NCBI GenBank assembly: GCA_024402135.1
Contig: JAKSJN010000007.1
Location: forward strand, 62,001 to 126,000
Reading direction: 5' to 3'
DNA: 64,000 nt
Source of the DNA: Bacteroidales bacterium
GTDB lineage: Bacteria; Bacteroidota; Bacteroidia; Bacteroidales; UBA932
The position numbers and the translations under genes were made by a program. Under the pieces are notes generated by a model. That model was given only the letters and a program-made list of their open reading frames with translations, had not been told where the DNA came from and made no database searches. The stretch's first letter is position 1; every line of letters starts with the position of its first letter. Of the stretch, positions 1 through 7,870 are shown piece by piece.

Positions 1-16
1 GTTTTCGTTCATGATT

Positions 17-436
17 CTACTTGCGTTCGTTAGCTGCTTTTCTGATTGTTTCGATCATCGATACAAGTCCATTTGCACGGGTAGGGGAAAGATTCTCCTT
101 GAGACCAATCTGGTCCAGGAAAGAAAAATCATCAGAGGCGATTTCTTCTGCAGTCCTGCCCGAATACACGGATATCAGGAGTGAGATTATTCCTTTTGTG
201 ATGATGGCATCGCTGTCCGCGATGAACACCAGCTTATCCTTCTCCCTTCTACAGTCAAGCCATACCCTTGACTGACAACCCTTTATCAATCGGTCGTCCG
301 TCTTCAGCTCCTCTGGATAGGTTTCAAGGTTTTTACCGAGATCTATCAGATATTCATATTTGTCAAGCCATTCATCGAACATTGAAAATTCGTCGATAAT
401 GTCTTGCTGTACTTCCTTTAAACTTCTGGTTTCCAT
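17..436 (-). CDS. sufE: SufE family cysteine desulfurase activator
   Basis: The SufE-like protein (139 aa) accepts persulfide sulfur from SufS and passes it to the Fe-S scaffold in the cytosol. The motif LIKGCQSRVWL carries the sulfur-accepting Cys of the family, and the N-terminal FDEWLDKYEYLIDLGK region is typical of SufE. I chose the ATG at 434-436 (METRSLKEV) because an upstream extension would overlap sufS and has no family similarity. The gene follows sufS by 7 bp in the same direction, which fits a sufSE transcript. A CAT at 10-12 could be the start of a further leftward gene outside the window. Confidence 0.93.
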   Translation of the reverse strand: METRSLKEVQQDIIDEFSMFDEWLDKYEYLIDLGKNLETYPEELKTDDRLIKGCQSRVWLDCRREKDKLVFIADSDAIITKGIISLLISVYSGRTAEEIASDDFSFLDQIGLKENLSPTRANGLVSMIETIRKAANERK

Positions 437-443
437 TGTTTTA

Positions 444-1667
444 TTACAATAGCATTGCTGCGGCCTTGTCAAGACTCTTGATGAAATATGCCGCTTCTTC
501 CATCGTATTGTAGTGAGCGAAAGAAGCCCGGAGCATTCCTGTTACTCCGAATCTGTCCATGAGCGGCTCGGCGCACATCTGTCCAGATCTTACAGCGATG
601 CCCATCTTGTCCAGAATCAGTGCAAGATCCTCATGATGAACACCTTCCATTGTAAATGAGAAAATCGATGTCTTTGTCGATCTGTCTTCTGGATTGCCGT
701 AGAGATGGACTCTTGGATTGTTGTTCAAGGCATCAAGGACATAAGCAGTAAGCTGTTCATGATACTCACTTATCTCTTTGTCTTTCAGAGACTTTGCCAT
801 CTCAAGCGCAGGTTTGAGAGTTGGCGTGCCTGCCATGTTCTGGGTTCCTGCTTCGTATTTTCCAGGTAGTGGAGCGTATGTTGTACCGCTGAACTTTACA
901 TTGGCTATCATCTCCCCTCCTCCCATGTATGGCGGCATCAGGTCAAGCAGTTCTTTCTTGCCGTAAAGGACTCCTGTTCCGGGAGCAGCATATACCTTAT
1001 GACCTGAAAAAGCATAGAAGTCGCAATCCATATCGCGGACATCAGCACCGTCATGGACGACGCCCTGGGCTCCATCTACGAGAACTTTGACTCCGTGTGA
1101 ATGAGCGATCTTCACGATCTCCTTGACAGGATTTCTGATTCCAAGGACGTTTGAAATCTGTGCAACTGCAAGAAGCCTGGTCTTATCAGAAATGATGCTC
1201 TCAAGCAGATCGACACGGAGACAACCATGGTCATCGACAGGAAGGACCTTGATGGTGGCATTTTTTCTATTGCACACCATCTGCCAAGGGACTATGTTCG
1301 AGTGATGCTCACTTTCGGCAACAATGATCTCGTCGCCTTCATGTATGAAAGCCTCTCCGAACGAAAAAGCAACAAGATTTATAGAAGCTGTAGCTCCTGA
1401 AGTAAAAATGATTTCCTGTCGTGATTCTGCATTGAGGAACTCACGTACAGCATCTCTGGCAGTCTCATATTCCTCTGTTGCATCTGCTGCAATCTTATGG
1501 ACGGCTCTATGGAGATTAGAGTTGCAATGGAGAGTAAGAGTGTTCCATTTGTCAACTACGGATCGAGGTCTTTGGATTGTGGCTGCATTATCCAGATAAA
1601 CAAGCTGTTTACCATAGACTTTTTCATCGAGTAACGGAAACTCTGTTCTTATCTGCTCAACCTTCAT
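444..1667 (-). CDS. sufS: SufS-type cysteine desulfurase
   Basis: This PLP-dependent class V aminotransferase-fold enzyme removes sulfur from L-cysteine for Fe-S cluster assembly. Visible motifs are YLDNAAT near the N-terminus, the SESEHHSN-type region (here ESEHHSN), the PLP lysine in AFSGHKVYAAPGTGVLYG, and the catalytic cysteine in VRSGQMCAEP near the C-terminus. Its length of about 407 aa is normal. The start at 1667 (MKVEQIRTEFPLLD) matches family N-termini; the track start upstream adds seven unrelated residues. It is divergent from ruvA and leads a two-gene sufSE unit. sufB, sufC and sufD are not next to it. Confidence 0.95.
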   Translation of the reverse strand: MKVEQIRTEFPLLDEKVYGKQLVYLDNAATIQRPRSVVDKWNTLTLHCNSNLHRAVHKIAADATEEYETARDAVREFLNAESRQEIIFTSGATASINLVAFSFGEAFIHEGDEIIVAESEHHSNIVPWQMVCNRKNATIKVLPVDDHGCLRVDLLESIISDKTRLLAVAQISNVLGIRNPVKEIVKIAHSHGVKVLVDGAQGVVHDGADVRDMDCDFYAFSGHKVYAAPGTGVLYGKKELLDLMPPYMGGGEMIANVKFSGTTYAPLPGKYEAGTQNMAGTPTLKPALEMAKSLKDKEISEYHEQLTAYVLDALNNNPRVHLYGNPEDRSTKTSIFSFTMEGVHHEDLALILDKMGIAVRSGQMCAEPLMDRFGVTGMLRASFAHYNTMEEAAYFIKSLDKAAAMLL

Positions 1668-1709
1668 GACTAGAATAATGAAAGGCAAAATTACTAAATC
1701 TCACTTTCA

Positions 1710-1735
1710 TTTGACATATAAAAGACATATTTTTG
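1710..1735 (+). promoter_or_regulatory. Bacteroidota-type promoter for ruvA
   Basis: TTTG at 1710-1713 and TATTTTTG at 1728-1735 match the -33 TTTG and -7 TAnnTTTG elements of the Bacteroidota housekeeping sigma factor. The spacer is 14 nt, shorter than often quoted. The -7 box ends 18 nt before the ruvA ATG at 1754. Confidence 0.5.
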
Positions 1736-1753
1736 CAGCAAACTGAGACAAAT

Positions 1754-2347
1754 ATGATTGACTACATAAGTGGCAGAATTGCCGAACTCTCCCCTACCCA
1801 GGTCGTCATCGACAACCATGGCATAGGTTACAGCATAGAGATTTCCATACAGACCTACAACGCACTTCAAGGTCAGGAAAGTGCAAAGATCTACATTCAT
1901 CAGCATGTTTCGCAGAAAGAAGAAGTCGAAGTCTACTACGGATTCGCGTCAAAGGATGAACGTGCGCTTTTCGAATTGATCATAAGCGTGAATGGAGTAG
2001 GTGTTTCCTCTGCCAGAATAATGCTATCTTCAATGTCTTCTGACGAACTGAGAGAAGCGATAATATCGGAGAATGTTGCAAAAATCAAGAGCGTCAAAGG
2101 AATCGGACTCAAGAGCGCCCAGAGATTGATTCTTGAATTGAAGGACAAGATAACAAAGGGAGAAGGAAGCAACACAGCCATTCTTATACAGACCCCGGAC
2201 AGCGAAACTGTCGAAGAAGCTTCAAGAGCACTTATGATGCTTGGCTTTGCAAAGCCAAATGTAAACAAGGCTATTCAGTCAATACTCAAAAACAACCCTA
2301 CAGCCAAAGTCGAAGAGATAATAAAAGCCGCTCTGAAGATGCTCTAA
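1754..2347 (+). CDS. ruvA: Holliday junction branch migration protein RuvA
   Basis: RuvA binds four-way DNA junctions as a tetramer and loads RuvB hexamers. The 197-aa protein starts MIDYISGRIAEL and has the OB-fold N-terminal domain, two helix-hairpin-helix stretches (ELIISVNGVGVSSAR and IKSVKGIGLKSAQRLILELKDK) and the flexible linker before the C-terminal RuvB-binding domain (EEASRALMMLGF). I use the ATG at 1754 because the upstream TTG/ATG extension is not part of the family. ruvB is 8.8 kb away on the opposite strand, so the two are not an operon here. Confidence 0.96.
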   Translation: MIDYISGRIAELSPTQVVIDNHGIGYSIEISIQTYNALQGQESAKIYIHQHVSQKEEVEVYYGFASKDERALFELIISVNGVGVSSARIMLSSMSSDELREAIISENVAKIKSVKGIGLKSAQRLILELKDKITKGEGSNTAILIQTPDSETVEEASRALMMLGFAKPNVNKAIQSILKNNPTAKVEEIIKAALKML

Positions 2348-2396
2348 ACGACATCTCATACAAAGCAAAATTCTATTTCCTTCAAACAATAGAAAC

Positions 2397-2428
2397 AAAA
2401 AGGATGTTCCACGTGGAACATCCTTTTT
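2397..2428. terminator. Bidirectional terminator built on a parS palindrome
   Basis: A perfect 32-bp inverted repeat centred between 2412 and 2413 is flanked by A5 on the left and T6 on the right. It lies between the convergent ends of ruvA (2347) and mnmG (2462), so it can form an intrinsic terminator hairpin in both directions. Its central 16 bp are the parS sequence listed separately. Whether termination or ParB binding, or both, occurs here is inference. Confidence 0.8.
2405..2420. other. parS centromere-like site 1 (TGTTCCACGTGGAACA)
   Basis: The sequence is a perfect 16-bp palindrome that fits the broadly conserved chromosomal parS consensus TGTTnCACGTGnAACA bound by ParB. A second identical copy is 534 bp away at 2939-2954. 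Such sites normally cluster near the replication origin. parA and parB are not in this window. Confidence 0.82.
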
Positions 2429-2461
2429 TGTTTAAGCAATATTTACAGCAAAGATAACATT

Positions 2462-4531
2462 CTATCTTCCGACGTAAACAAGCAAAACTTGAATATCTGA
2501 AGGAGATACTCCGGAAATTCTAGTTGCCTGAGCAACAGTTTTTGGAGCATACTTTTTAAACTTCTGGCGGCATTCAATAGAAAGACCCTGTATTCTGTCG
2601 AAATCGAAATTATCAGGAATAATCAGTCTTTCGAGAGAATGTAGTTTCTCTGCAACCTTCTTTTCACGCTCGATATAACCTTTGTACTTTATGGCCACTT
2701 CGACTGACTGAACAATTTCAGTAGTGAGATTTGAATTGATTGACTTATCAGCTTCAGAAAGGTCGATTCTCGATACAGGATAAGAACAATTAGAAGAAAG
2801 CGCAAGGTGTGCAAAAGATAGAGAATCTTGATTGTTGGACAAACGTTCAGAACCAAACTCATTTGACTGTAAACAGCTCAAATATTCTGTATCACATGTA
2901 TACAATGAAGCATCAGGATCAACTGAATATTTAGACATTGTTCCACGTGGAACAAAATTCAAAAGATTCGAAAGCTCAAGTTCTGGACGTGAGGCAATGT
3001 CAGAAATCTTCTTTGAGTCAGTAAGAGGAGTAGAACCGATTGACTCAAGATAGGGATTCAAAACCTTGGCAGTAAGATTTACAGAATTGGACAGAACCTC
3101 ATACTTCTCTGCTTCCTCGTATTTTCTCATGGTAAAGTCATAGCGGAATTTATCAGCAAGACCGACATTGAAAGAGAGAGGTGTAAGACGAAGATCCGCA
3201 TTATCCTGCCTCAAAAGAATACGGTATTCAGCACGAGAAGTAAACATTCTATAAGGCTCATCGACTCCCTTGGTAATTAGATCATCAATAAGGACTCCAA
3301 TATAAGATTGATCACGACCTAGAATGAATGGATCCTTGCCCTTAACCTTCAAAGCAGCATTAATTCCAGCCATAAGTCCTTGAGCAGCAGCTTCTTCGTA
3401 TCCGGTAGTACCATTAACTTGGCCCGCAAGATACAGATTTTCAACTATTTTTGATTCAAGAGAAGATTTAAGGAACGTAGGATCGAAATAATCGTATTCA
3501 ACTGCATAGGCAGGCTTGAAAATCTTTACATCTTCAAGACCTTCAATGCTATGGAGGGCATCAAGCTGAATGTTCAGAGGAAGAGAAGAAGAGAAACCCT
3601 GGAGATAATATTCATTGGTTCCCCTACCCTCTGGTTCAAGAAATACCTGATGGGAGTCCTTATCAGAAAAAACTCTGAGCTTATCTTCAATGCTAGGGCA
3701 ATAACGTGGTCCCTTGCCATGTATCAGACCGGTGAAAAGCGGCGAATCCTGAAAACCTGAACGAAGGATATCATGAACCTTACTGTTGGTATGCAGAATA
3801 TAGCATGGCATCTGGGGTGTGCCGTTCTGTGCTGTCGAAAGATAAGGAAGGAAAGAGAACTTATCAGGATGAGCGTCTCCATCCTGTCTTATGAGATTAC
3901 CAAGATTTACTGAAGTGATATCAATACGAGGAGGTGTACCTGTCTTCATTCTGGCAGTTGCCACTCCCCTTTCAACAAGTTGTTCTGTCAGACCATAGGA
4001 AGACAACTCACCAATGCGGCCACCTTCAAACTGAGTACGGCCAATGAAGAGTTTACCGTTCAGAAAGGTTCCGGCAGTCAGAATAAGCGTTTGACATTTG
4101 AAAATTGCCCCAGTAGTTGTACAGACTCCTGTAATTTTTGAATTCTCAAAGAGGAAAGAAGTTGCAATATCGGCGTAAATATCTATGTTTGAATTAGTTT
4201 CAAGGATTTTACGCCAATTTTGAGAAAAGACAGTTTTATCACATTGAGCTCTGGGACTCCACATTGCAGGACCCTTTGAGCGATTCAGCATTCTGAACTG
4301 AAGAGTAGAAGCATCTGTTACGATTCCAGTATAGCCACCAAGAGCATCAATCTCTCTTACGATCTGACCCTTTGCTATTCCACCTATTGCCGGATTACAA
4401 GACATCTTGGCAAAGCCATTAAGATCCATTGTAACCAGAAGAACAGAAGAACCAAGACCAGCTGCAGCCATTGCAGCTTCACAACCGGCATGGCCACCAC
4501 CGACTACTATGACATCGTAAACCTTGTGCAT
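2462..4531 (-). CDS. mnmG: tRNA U34 carboxymethylaminomethyl-modifying enzyme MnmG (GidA), with extra segment
   Basis: MnmG is the FAD-dependent partner of MnmE that makes cmnm5U34 in certain tRNAs. The N-terminal dinucleotide motif [15 protein letters not shown], the [13 protein letters not shown] motif, the TGTFLNG motif and the EYDY...[20 protein letters not shown] region are all present. The C-terminal helical domain ends in [17 protein letters not shown]. At 689 aa it is about 60 residues longer than usual (roughly 620-630). The excess falls at about residues 527-605, a Ser/Asn-rich stretch just before [15 protein letters not shown]. The parS copy at 2939-2954 encodes V-P-R-G-T at the edge of this segment. 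The gene follows ybeY by 6 bp on the same strand. Confidence 0.96.
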   Translation of the reverse strand: MHKVYDVIVVGGGHAGCEAAMAAAGLGSSVLLVTMDLNGFAKMSCNPAIGGIAKGQIVREIDALGGYTGIVTDASTLQFRMLNRSKGPAMWSPRAQCDKTVFSQNWRKILETNSNIDIYADIATSFLFENSKITGVCTTTGAIFKCQTLILTAGTFLNGKLFIGRTQFEGGRIGELSSYGLTEQLVERGVATARMKTGTPPRIDITSVNLGNLIRQDGDAHPDKFSFLPYLSTAQNGTPQMPCYILHTNSKVHDILRSGFQDSPLFTGLIHGKGPRYCPSIEDKLRVFSDKDSHQVFLEPEGRGTNEYYLQGFSSSLPLNIQLDALHSIEGLEDVKIFKPAYAVEYDYFDPTFLKSSLESKIVENLYLAGQVNGTTGYEEAAAQGLMAGINAALKVKGKDPFILGRDQSYIGVLIDDLITKGVDEPYRMFTSRAEYRILLRQDNADLRLTPLSFNVGLADKFRYDFTMRKYEEAEKYEVLSNSVNLTAKVLNPYLESIGSTPLTDSKKISDIASRPELELSNLLNFVPRGTMSKYSVDPDASLYTCDTEYLSCLQSNEFGSERLSNNQDSLSFAHLALSSNCSYPVSRIDLSEADKSINSNLTTEIVQSVEVAIKYKGYIEREKKVAEKLHSLERLIIPDNFDFDRIQGLSIECRQKFKKYAPKTVAQATRISGVSPSDIQVLLVYVGR
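2939..2954. other. parS centromere-like site 2, inside mnmG
   Basis: An identical copy of the 16-bp palindrome TGTTCCACGTGGAACA lies in the mnmG coding region, at codons of about residues 526-531. It is not part of a hairpin terminator: the flanks are not complementary beyond a few bases. Two exact copies of such a palindrome within 550 bp are not expected by chance. Confidence 0.85.
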
Positions 4532-4537
4532 AATGCC

Positions 4538-4963
4538 CTACCCTCTTATAGCATCCTTTAAAGAAATATAATAGTCTTCTTTTTCACGCATGATCTTGAT
4601 ATCCTTCTTTGAGTGATCATCGTAACCGATAAGATGAAGGATACCATGGACCATGACACGATTCAACTCGGTCTCGAACTCAGTACCGTAATGAAGGGCG
4701 TTTTCCCTTACACTGTCAATGCTGATGAAAAGATCACCATTAAGCTTGTCTTTTTCACAATAATCGAAGGTGATAATATCAGTGAAATAGTCATGTCCCA
4801 GATACTTCATGTTTACATCAAGAATGTAGTTGTCGGAACAAAATATTATGTTAATATCACCAATCCTTCTAATCTCGCTTTCAGCAACAAGTTTGAGCCA
4901 CTGGTTGTTAATAAGCTTTCCTTTAAGTTTAAATTCAATATCCTGGTTGAAATAGGAAATCAT
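4538..4963 (-). CDS. ybeY: Endoribonuclease YbeY (rRNA maturation factor)
   Basis: YbeY is a zinc-dependent single-strand endoribonuclease involved in 16S rRNA 3' maturation and ribosome quality control. The UPF0054 signature is present as HGILHLIGYDDH near residues 107-118, supplying the three zinc-binding histidines, and the upstream DIITFDY region is typical. The protein is 141 aa, normal for Bacteroidota. It sits directly upstream of mnmG with 6 bp between, so co-transcription is likely. Confidence 0.93.
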   Translation of the reverse strand: MISYFNQDIEFKLKGKLINNQWLKLVAESEIRRIGDINIIFCSDNYILDVNMKYLGHDYFTDIITFDYCEKDKLNGDLFISIDSVRENALHYGTEFETELNRVMVHGILHLIGYDDHSKKDIKIMREKEDYYISLKDAIRG

Positions 4964-4979
4964 AGAGTAAAGTTTTGAG

Positions 4980-4987
4980 CAAATTTA
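4980..4987 (-). promoter_or_regulatory. -7 box for ybeY-mnmG
   Basis: On the minus strand the sequence reads TAAATTTG, a full match to TAnnTTTG, ending 16 nt before the ybeY start codon. I see no good TTTG -33 element at the usual distance. Confidence 0.4.
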
Positions 4988-5006
4988 CTTCTATTAAATG
5001 AAAAAA

Positions 5007-5037
5007 TTGTTTTTAATAGGAATTATTTATACCTTTG
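5007..5037 (+). promoter_or_regulatory. Promoter for tonB-like gene
   Basis: TTG at 5007-5009 and TACCTTTG at 5030-5037, separated by 20 nt, fit the Bacteroidota -33/-7 arrangement. The start codon at 5070 follows after 32 nt, which argues against the longer open frame that begins at 4998. Confidence 0.5.
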
Positions 5038-5069
5038 GGTGCTTATTGACAATAAAAGATAAAAAAGAT

Positions 5070-5762
5070 ATGGAAGTAAAGAAATCGCCAAAGGCAAATC
5101 TTGAAGACAAGAAGCTTCTCTTCACTGAAATTGGTTTGGTTTGCTCTCTCCTCATCGTATGGGGTGCGTTCAACTACACAACCAAGGAAAAGCAGACTTC
5201 AATGTTCGAGGAAGTTACAACCGAACTTATTGAAGAAGAAATCATTCCTATTACCCAGGAAGAGCTTCCTCCTCCACCAGAGGCACCAAAGATTCCTGTT
5301 CTTTCTGACCAGATCGACATCGTGGATGATGAAATCACCGTTGATGATGACCTTTTCGTAAACCTTGAGGATGATGCCAACATGGGTGTCGAGATCATGG
5401 ATTATGTCGAGGAAGTTGAGGAAGAGGTTATTGAAGAGGAGGCTATTCCTTTCCAGCTCGTAGAGGAGAAGCCAAAGTTCAATGGCGGCGATGCTAATGA
5501 GTTCTCTAAGTGGGTGAACAAGCACCTTGTATATCCTGAGGTTGCAAAGGAGAACAACGTATCAGGTCGTGTAACCCTCCAGTTTACTGTAAATGCTGAC
5601 GGTACCGTATCAAACGTAAAGGTTGTCCGTGGTGTTGACTCATCACTTGACAAGGAGGCTGTACGAGTAGTATCAAGCTCACCTAAGTGGACTCCAGGTC
5701 GTCAGAGAGATCGCGCAGTAAAGGTAACCTACACCTTCCCTGTAATCTTCCAGTTGAGATAA
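5070..5762 (+). CDS. TonB family energy transducer
   Basis: The 230-aa protein has a short cytoplasmic N-terminus (MEVKKSPKANLEDKK), one membrane segment (about residues 20-38, TEIGLVCSLLIVWGAF), a Pro/Glu/Asp-rich periplasmic spacer with ELPPPPEAPKIP, and a C-terminal TonB domain (KFNGGDANEFSKWVNKHLVYPEVAKEN, then GRVTLQFTVNADGTV and TYTFPVIFQL). Such proteins carry proton-motive energy from ExbBD to TonB-dependent receptors. No exbB or exbD is adjacent. The ATG at 5070 was chosen because the promoter lies inside the longer open frame and residues before it lack family similarity. The spacer is highly acidic rather than basic, as in many Bacteroidota TonB proteins. Confidence 0.93.
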   Translation: MEVKKSPKANLEDKKLLFTEIGLVCSLLIVWGAFNYTTKEKQTSMFEEVTTELIEEEIIPITQEELPPPPEAPKIPVLSDQIDIVDDEITVDDDLFVNLEDDANMGVEIMDYVEEVEEEVIEEEAIPFQLVEEKPKFNGGDANEFSKWVNKHLVYPEVAKENNVSGRVTLQFTVNADGTVSNVKVVRGVDSSLDKEAVRVVSSSPKWTPGRQRDRAVKVTYTFPVIFQLR

Positions 5763-5782
5763 TACAGCATAAAATATCTAAG

Positions 5783-5813
5783 AAAGGCTGTCCTGTCAGG
5801 ATGGCCTTTTTTT
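5783..5813 (+). terminator. Intrinsic terminator after tonB-like gene
   Basis: A 12-bp stem (5783-5794 with 5798-5809, two G-U pairs) with a 3-nt loop is followed by seven T residues. Confidence 0.8.
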
Positions 5814-5829
5814 ATAAATAATTGATTAA

Positions 5830-7032
5830 ATGCCAGGACCTTATTTAACAAAAGATACAACAGTAGAAAGCGCAGTCTTCGTAGGTATAATAAGACAGAA
5901 CGAGGATGAGCGCAGGGTAATGGAATATCTTGACGAACTTGAATTTCTTGCACTTACAGCAGGCTGTACAGGAGATAAAAAGTTCGTTCAAAGACTGGAC
6001 AAGCCAGAAAAGGCCACATATATACGAAGTGGAAAGCTTCAGGAAATAGCTGAATACTGTGAAGAAAACCAGATAAAGTACTGTATTTTCGATGATGAAC
6101 TGACAGGAATGCAGCAGCGAAATATCGAAAAAGTAGTAAAGACAGCCTCTGTAATAGACAGAACAAGCCTGATTCTGGAGATATTCGCACAAAGAGCCAA
6201 GACTTCCTATGCTAAAATGCAGGTAGAACTTGCACAATATAACTATATGCTGCCACGTCTGGCAGGTATGTGGACTCACCTTGAAAGACAGAGAGGTGGT
6301 ATGGGAACCCGTGGAGGTATGGGTGAAACCCAGATAGAAATAGACCGCCGAATCGTAAAGGAAAGGATAAACAGACTCAAAGAACAACTGAAGAAAGTCG
6401 ATCGCCAGATGGAGACCCAGAGAGGAAACAGGGGACAGATGGTAAGACTGGCTCTCGTAGGATATACAAACGTAGGAAAAAGTACTCTGATGAACCTTCT
6501 GGCAAAGTCAGATGTGTTTGCTGAAAACAAATTGTTTGCAACGCTTGATACAACCGTTAGAAAGGTCGTAATCGAGAATGTACCGTTCCTGCTTAGTGAT
6601 ACCGTAGGATTCATCAGAAAGCTCCCTACGCAGCTAATAGAGGCCTTTAAAAGCACATTGGATGAGGTGCGCGAAGCTGATATCCTTGTTCATGTCGTTG
6701 ATATATCACATCCCGACTTTGAGGATCAGATGAAAGTAGTTGAAAATACCCTTAAGGATATAGGCGCAAACGAAAAACCGGTATATGTAGTATTCAACAA
6801 GATAGATGCTTATGAATACGAGGAATATGATGAGTTTTCACTGACTCCTAAAGGAAAAGAAAACAGAAGTCTTGAAGAACTTAAGAATAGCTGGATTGCT
6901 GATGAAAAGAGTCCATGCATATTCATTTCAGCAAAAGAAAAGATAGGTATTGAAAAGCTGAGAAACGACATCTACAAGATGGTTGCAGAAATACATGCTG
7001 GAAGATATCCATTCAACAACTTCCTATGGTAA
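5830..7032 (+). CDS. hflX: GTPase HflX
   Basis: HflX is a ribosome-associated GTPase that splits or rescues stalled ribosomes under stress. The N-terminal HflX domain shows the typical KATYIRSGKLQEIA and FDDELTGMQQRNIEK stretches, then the glycine-rich linker ERQRGGMGTRGGMGETQIE. The GTPase domain has G1 GYTNVGKST, G3 DTVGFIRKLP and G4 NKID. Its 400-aa length is normal. It is a single gene between two terminators. Confidence 0.96.
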   Translation: MPGPYLTKDTTVESAVFVGIIRQNEDERRVMEYLDELEFLALTAGCTGDKKFVQRLDKPEKATYIRSGKLQEIAEYCEENQIKYCIFDDELTGMQQRNIEKVVKTASVIDRTSLILEIFAQRAKTSYAKMQVELAQYNYMLPRLAGMWTHLERQRGGMGTRGGMGETQIEIDRRIVKERINRLKEQLKKVDRQMETQRGNRGQMVRLALVGYTNVGKSTLMNLLAKSDVFAENKLFATLDTTVRKVVIENVPFLLSDTVGFIRKLPTQLIEAFKSTLDEVREADILVHVVDISHPDFEDQMKVVENTLKDIGANEKPVYVVFNKIDAYEYEEYDEFSLTPKGKENRSLEELKNSWIADEKSPCIFISAKEKIGIEKLRNDIYKMVAEIHAGRYPFNNFLW

Positions 7033-7034
7033 AA

Positions 7035-7065
7035 AAGAAAGCCGCTGAAAATCAGCGGCTTTCTT
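7035..7065. terminator. Bidirectional terminator between hflX and frdB/sdhB
   Basis: A perfect 14-bp stem with a 3-nt AAA loop lies between convergent genes, with A- and T-rich flanks suited to termination on both strands. Confidence 0.88.
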
Positions 7066-7084
7066 AATTATTTTCAGATGACTG

Positions 7085-7864
7085 TTACTCACTGAACTTA
7101 GCCTTGAGGAACTCACGGTTAAGACGGGCGATGTGAGCGACTGAGATACCCTTAGGACACTCCATCTCACAAGCTCTGGTATTGGTACAGTTACCGAATC
7201 CAAGCTCATCCATCTTGGCAACCATGTTCTTTGCACGCTTCTGAGCCTCGAGCTTACCCTGTGGAAGAAGAGCAAGTGAGCTGACACGAGCTGCAACGAA
7301 GAGCATTGCAGAACCATTCTTACAGGTAGCAACACAAGCACCGCAACCTACGCAAGCAGCTGCATCCATACTTTCCTCTGCTCTGTCATGAGAGATAAGG
7401 ATATTATTTGCATCCTGTGCAGAACCGGTACGAACTGAGATGAAACCACCAGCCTGGAGAATCTTGTCAAATGCACCTCTGTCAACAACGAGATCCTTGA
7501 TTACAGGGAAAGCAGCACTTCTCCAAGGCTCGACAGTGATAGTAGCGCCATTCTTGAAGTGACGCATGAAGAGCTGACAGGTAGTTACATGATCGTCTGG
7601 ACCATGTGCACGACCATCAATATAGAGAGAACAAGCACCGCAGATACCCTCACGGCAGTCATGATCAAATGAAACCGGACCGCTGCTCTTGCAACCCTTG
7701 TCAACTGCTACAGGATCACAACCCTCACGGATAAGCTGCTCGTTGAGAATATCGAGCATCTCGAGGAATGATGCGTCCTCTTCGATACCAGAAATATGAT
7801 AGGTCTCGAAATGTCCCTTATCCTTGGCGTTCTTCTGACGCCAGATCTTTAAATTGAATTCCAT
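7085..7864 (-). CDS. sdhB: Succinate dehydrogenase/fumarate reductase iron-sulfur subunit
   Basis: This subunit relays electrons between the flavoprotein and the membrane quinone site. The [2Fe-2S] ligands are in [15 protein letters not shown] with a later Cys in TTCQLF, and the other cluster ligands are in [15 protein letters not shown] and [14 protein letters not shown]. The 259-aa protein is of the Bacteroidota type, probably acting mainly as fumarate reductase in an anaerobe (inference). It follows the flavoprotein gene by 6 bp. No cytochrome b subunit gene is adjacent. Confidence 0.96.
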   Translation of the reverse strand: MEFNLKIWRQKNAKDKGHFETYHISGIEEDASFLEMLDILNEQLIREGCDPVAVDKGCKSSGPVSFDHDCREGICGACSLYIDGRAHGPDDHVTTCQLFMRHFKNGATITVEPWRSAAFPVIKDLVVDRGAFDKILQAGGFISVRTGSAQDANNILISHDRAEESMDAAACVGCGACVATCKNGSAMLFVAARVSSLALLPQGKLEAQKRAKNMVAKMDELGFGNCTNTRACEMECPKGISVAHIARLNREFLKAKFSE

Positions 7865-7870
7865 TTTTGA

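Noticed and set aside
10-12. CAT as the start of a leftward gene after sufE
   Set aside because: Only four codons are in the window, so it cannot be supported.
2832-3053. Plus-strand open frame across the MnmG extra segment
   Set aside because: It is antisense to a clear mnmG, has no family similarity and no promoter of its own.
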